A DNA stretch of 64,000 nucleotides, taken from assembly GCA_030063045.1 (NCBI GenBank), contig JAQSEB010000055.1:1612001-1676000 (forward strand), read 5' to 3'. Under the pieces are notes generated by a model, which had not been told where the DNA came from, did no database searches, and saw nothing but the letters and a program-made list of their open reading frames with translations. Positions 60,801 to 64,000 of the stretch are shown here, in pieces (within the stretch, counting starts at the first letter, position 1; each line of letters starts with the position of its first letter). Position numbers and translations under genes: made by a program. Source of the stretch: Pratylenchus scribneri (lineage: Eukaryota > Nematoda > Chromadorea > Rhabditida > Pratylenchidae).

Positions 60801-63800
60801 TTCCATTTTCATTATTGTTTTTAAAAAAAATATTACGGAAATTTTTTTTAAATTAGGACTTAGAATATATTTTGATTTTTTTGTGTTTTTGCTAATTCTG
60901 ATTTATTGTGTTTTTAACTAATCTGATTTTTTGTGTTTTTGCTAATTCTGATTTTTGTGTTTTTGTTAATTCTGATTTTTTGTGTTTTTGCTAATTCTGA
61001 TTTATTGTGTTTTTGCTAATTCTGATTTATTGTGTTTTTCTACCAATTTTGATTTTTTTGTGTTTTTGCTAATTCTGATTTTTTGTGTTTTTTTTTACTA
61101 ATTCTGATTTTTTGTGTTTTTGCTAATTCTGATTTTGTGTTTTTACTAATTCTAATTTTTTGTGTTTTTTATTAATTCTGATTTATGTTTTTTTGCTTAT
61201 TTTGATTTTTTGTATTTTAATTAATTCTGATTTTTGTATTTTAATTAATTTTGTGTTTTTGCTAATTCTAATTTATTGTGTTTTTCTACTAATCTGATTT
61301 TTTGTGTTTTTGCTAATTCTGATTTTTTTGTGTTTTGCTAATTCTGATTTTTTGTGTTTTTGCTAATTCTGATTTTTTGTGTTTTTGCTAATTCTGATTT
61401 TTTGTATTTTTACTAATTTGGATTTGTATGTTTTATAATTTTAATATATTCTTTTTTTTTATTAAATCTGATTTATTATGTTTTGATTCTGATTAATTTG
61501 TATTTCATTAATTTTTAATTTTATATTTTTTAGTGGTTTCAAAATACATAGTGACTTTTTTCTGTCTTCAATAATTCATACTTTTTATTTTAGATCACCA
61601 GTGAGTCTAGCTCATCGATATCGTCTCTATCAGAATCTACATTGGCTACATCTCAAACAGAGAATCCTCAACCTGAAAATGTTATTGTACTTGGCAATCA
61701 AGCAACCGAGAATAATGCAACAACGATTTTGCCTGGATCCACATTAACACCAGAGAATGAAATACAATCATCATTGTCTACATCTGAAACGGAGAATCCT
61801 CAACCTGAAAATGTTATTGTACTTGGCAATCAAACAACCGAGAATAATGCAACAACGATTTTGCCTGGATCCACATTAACACCAGAGAATGAAATGCAAT
61901 CGTCATTGGCTAATTCAGCACAAATGGCAAGTTATTTTTTTCAATAGTTTAATAGTGCCAAATTTAAAAATCATTTCATTAAAATGACAAATTTTATTTT
62001 TCCATTTTCAGTATTGTTTTTAAAAAAAATATTACGGAAATTTCTTTAAATTGGGACTTTGAATATATTATGATTTGTATGTTTTTGCTAATTTTTGTGT
62101 TTTAATAATTTTGATTTTAAAATTAAACTAATTTTGAATTTTTCGTTCTAAATTATTTTGATTTTTTGTGTTTTTGCTAATTCTGATTTTTTTTTGTTTT
62201 TATTAATTCTGTTTTTTTTTTGTGTTTTTACTAATTCTGATTTGTTTTTGCTAATTCTGATTTTTTATGTTTTCACTAATTCTAATTTTTTATGTTTAAT
62301 TCTGATTTTTTCATTTTTATTAATACTTATTTTTATCTTTTTTTAATATTTTCAAAATAAAAAAGCTAATTTTTTCTTTCTTAAATAATTATTATTTTTT
62401 TTTATTTAAGCCTGGCTCATCGATATTGCCTCTATCAGAATCGACAATGGCTACATCCGAAACGGGGAATCCTCAACCAACTGAAAATGCTGGCATGCTT
62501 GACGAAGAACTCAATGGGATAAATGCAACAACAATTGAGGCAAAATTAAAAGAATCTTCCGAGTTTGAATCTACAATAGTTTCTACAATGTCAACTCCGA
62601 TCGAATCGTCATCGTCACCAACAAATGTTGTTGTACTTATTGAAGGTACCAACGAATCAAATGAAACAACAATTCTTGAAACCGAATTTGCATCATCTAC
62701 CATGATTTCACCATCAGAATCATCCCAATCATCTACAAATAGTGAGTTAATTGTAAGCGAAATAAATGAATCCAATATGACAAATGAGACAGGACAAACA
62801 ACAACATCAGAAATTGAATTAACTACGATTTCTCAAACAGAATTCTCAGAACCAGCGAAAAATATTGTTTTACTTGGCGAAGGGTCCACCGAATTCAATT
62901 CAACAGAATCTCGGAATGGACTAACAACAACATCAGAAATGGAGTTAACTACAACTTCTTTAATCGAATCGACGGAAAATATTACTGCACTTGGTGAAGG
63001 GGCCATCAATTCATCAACAACTGGACCCGCTTTGACCACATCTGGGGTCGAAGCAGTATCCACAATATTAACTTCTACAACAATTCCAAACGAATCACCA
63101 TTACCCATAGAAAATATTGCAATGCTTGGCGAAGAAGCCAATGAAACAAACAGAACAAGTAGTGAACCAACAACAACAGCAAACTCAGAAACTGAGGAAA
63201 CATCAAGTTCTCAATCAGGATTGCCAGAAACGACTATAATTAATTCTATAATTGGTGAAACCACTGATTTTAATGTGACCACAAATGGGGCAGAATCCTC
63301 AATATTAACTTCTACAACAATTCCGAATGAATCACCATTACCCATAGAAAATATTGCCATGCTTGGCGAAGAAGCCGACAAATTAAACGGAACAAGTAAT
63401 GAACCATCATCGACAGCAAATTCAGAAACGGAGCAAACAACAATTTCTCAATCAGAATTGCCAGTAACTGCAACAATTACTGCTATAATTGGCGAAGAAG
63501 GCACTAATTTTAATGCGACCTCAAATGGACCAGAATCAACAGCAATTTCTGAAATGGACTTAACCACGATTTCTCAAAAAGAATTGTCAGAATCCGCGAA
63601 AAATGTTGTTTTACTTGGCGAAGGAACCACCGATTTCAATTCAACAACAGCTCAGAATGGAATATCAATAACATCGGAAATGGAGCAAACTACAATTTCT
63701 CTAATCAAATCGACGGAAAATATTAATTTGTCTGATGAAAGTGTGACGGAGTTTAATTCATCAACAACTGGACTGGCTTTAACATCATCAGGGACAGCAG

Positions 63801-64000
63801 AATCCTCAATATTAACTTCAACAACAATTGAAAATGAATCAGCATTACCCATAGAAAATATTGCGGCGCTTGGCGAAGAAGCCGACAAACTAAACGGAAC
63901 AAGTAGTGAACCATCATCAACAGCAAACTCAGAAACCGAGCCAACATCAAGTTCTCAATCAGAATTGCTAGAATCTACTACAAATATTACCTTAATTAGC
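51888..64000 (+). CDS. Secreted PAN-domain, mucin-like Ser/Thr-rich protein (15 exons seen, 3' end outside window)
   Basis: Exons 51888-51993, 52549-52705, 52784-53025, 53079-53252, 53500-53590, 53801-53994, 54446-54547, 54935-56133, 56371-56664, 57765-58097, 58666-59001, 59667-59867, 60530-60730, 61594-61926, 62411-64000 (open); all phases agree. Residues 1-22 are a signal peptide (MNFFAATFIFSIIIFCNEF). Exons 2-3 (SCPSPSHGIYGN...CMQQCYKYRFCYSIRFF...CRLFLH) and 5-6 (ECAFICYQNACSNILFEL...CHL...CVRC) have the Cys spacing of PAN/apple-like adhesion modules. From exon 7 on the chain is mucin-like: Thr/Ser/Glu-rich with many N-x-S/T sites. Exons 10-14 repeat a roughly 45-residue module (ENPQPENVIVLGNQ, ILPGSTLTPENE). 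Likely a surface-coat or secreted matrix protein, by inference. The introns after exons 3 and 10-14 have GC donors. Confidence 0.8.
56780..57650. repeat. Intronic TTCTGATTTTTTGTGTTTTTGCTAA-type minisatellite
   Basis: Dozens of imperfect units of about 22 bp with the core GCTAATTCTGATTTTTTGTG fill the intron between exons 9 and 10 of the mucin-like gene. Shorter arrays of the same unit occur in the following introns (58320-58650, 59280-59480, 60010-60330, 60870-61420, 62155-62310). Confidence 0.9.
57765..62410 (+). repeat. Tandem exon-intron duplication array
   Basis: Five repeats of an exon plus minisatellite intron, spaced about 0.8-1.1 kb. The units starting at 59667 and 60530 are nearly identical in exon and in flanking intron sequence. 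The units at 57765 and 61594 are nearly identical, including intron ends (TAGTGGTTTCAAAATACATA before, GGCAAGTTATTTTTTTCAAT after). This pattern indicates unequal crossing-over or gene conversion. Confidence 0.9.

Noticed and set aside
1..64000. tRNA, rRNA or spliced-leader RNA genes
   Set aside because: I looked for T-arm consensus words and the SL1 sequence and saw none; a covariance-model scan would be needed to be sure.

Overview
The window is AT-rich, intron-rich nuclear DNA of a nematode. The evidence is three tandem Srsx chemoreceptor genes, two tandem Srg-like chemoreceptor genes and one further nematode-type 7TM gene, together with secreted PAN/mucin-like and FLYWCH-like proteins, short GT-AG and GC-AG introns, and many foldback/MITE-type repeats. 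I cannot name the species. A clade IV (plant- or animal-parasitic type) worm is only a guess. All exon structures below were read by eye from splice sites and phase; in the supported models the exon lengths and phases agree exactly.

Layout. 0.4-5.1 kb (minus): an 8-exon gene encoding a signal-peptide-bearing, Gln-rich protein with a FLYWCH-like zinc-finger motif. 5.1-8.6 kb: no gene; a 521-bp foldback MITE and a 27-G run. 8.6-20.3 kb (plus): a tightly packed, same-strand cluster of a secreted unknown protein, three unknown charged/helical proteins, and a divergent but catalytically intact poly(A) polymerase with a long N-terminal extension. 21.3-33.4 kb: three tandem six-exon Srsx GPCR genes, with a small secreted-peptide ORF on the opposite strand between the first two. 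Their homologous fourth introns carry independently inserted inverted-repeat elements. 34.8-37.5 kb: a third-type 7TM gene. 38.8-42.6 kb: two tandem Srg-like GPCR genes, the second carrying a 4-nt deletion that breaks its frame. 42.77-48.37 kb (minus): a young GC-rich BEL/Pao-type LTR retrotransposon with near-identical 968-bp LTRs, a 5-bp target duplication and only a gag (DUF1759-like) ORF, so it is non-autonomous. 48.4-51.9 kb: no convincing gene; a foldback element and a nine-copy 40-bp satellite. 51.9-64.0 kb (plus, open at the window end): a secreted protein with two PAN/apple-like Cys regions followed by a huge Ser/Thr mucin-like region, partly built from tandemly duplicated exons. Its introns are filled with a TTCTGATTTT-based minisatellite and most of the duplicated exons use GC splice donors.

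Main theme: the region mixes environmental-sensing receptors and secreted proteins, both multiplied by local tandem duplication, with a dense population of palindromic elements. At least three of these elements share termini and a TA target duplication, and three elements share a TTAGGG-like core despite different arms.
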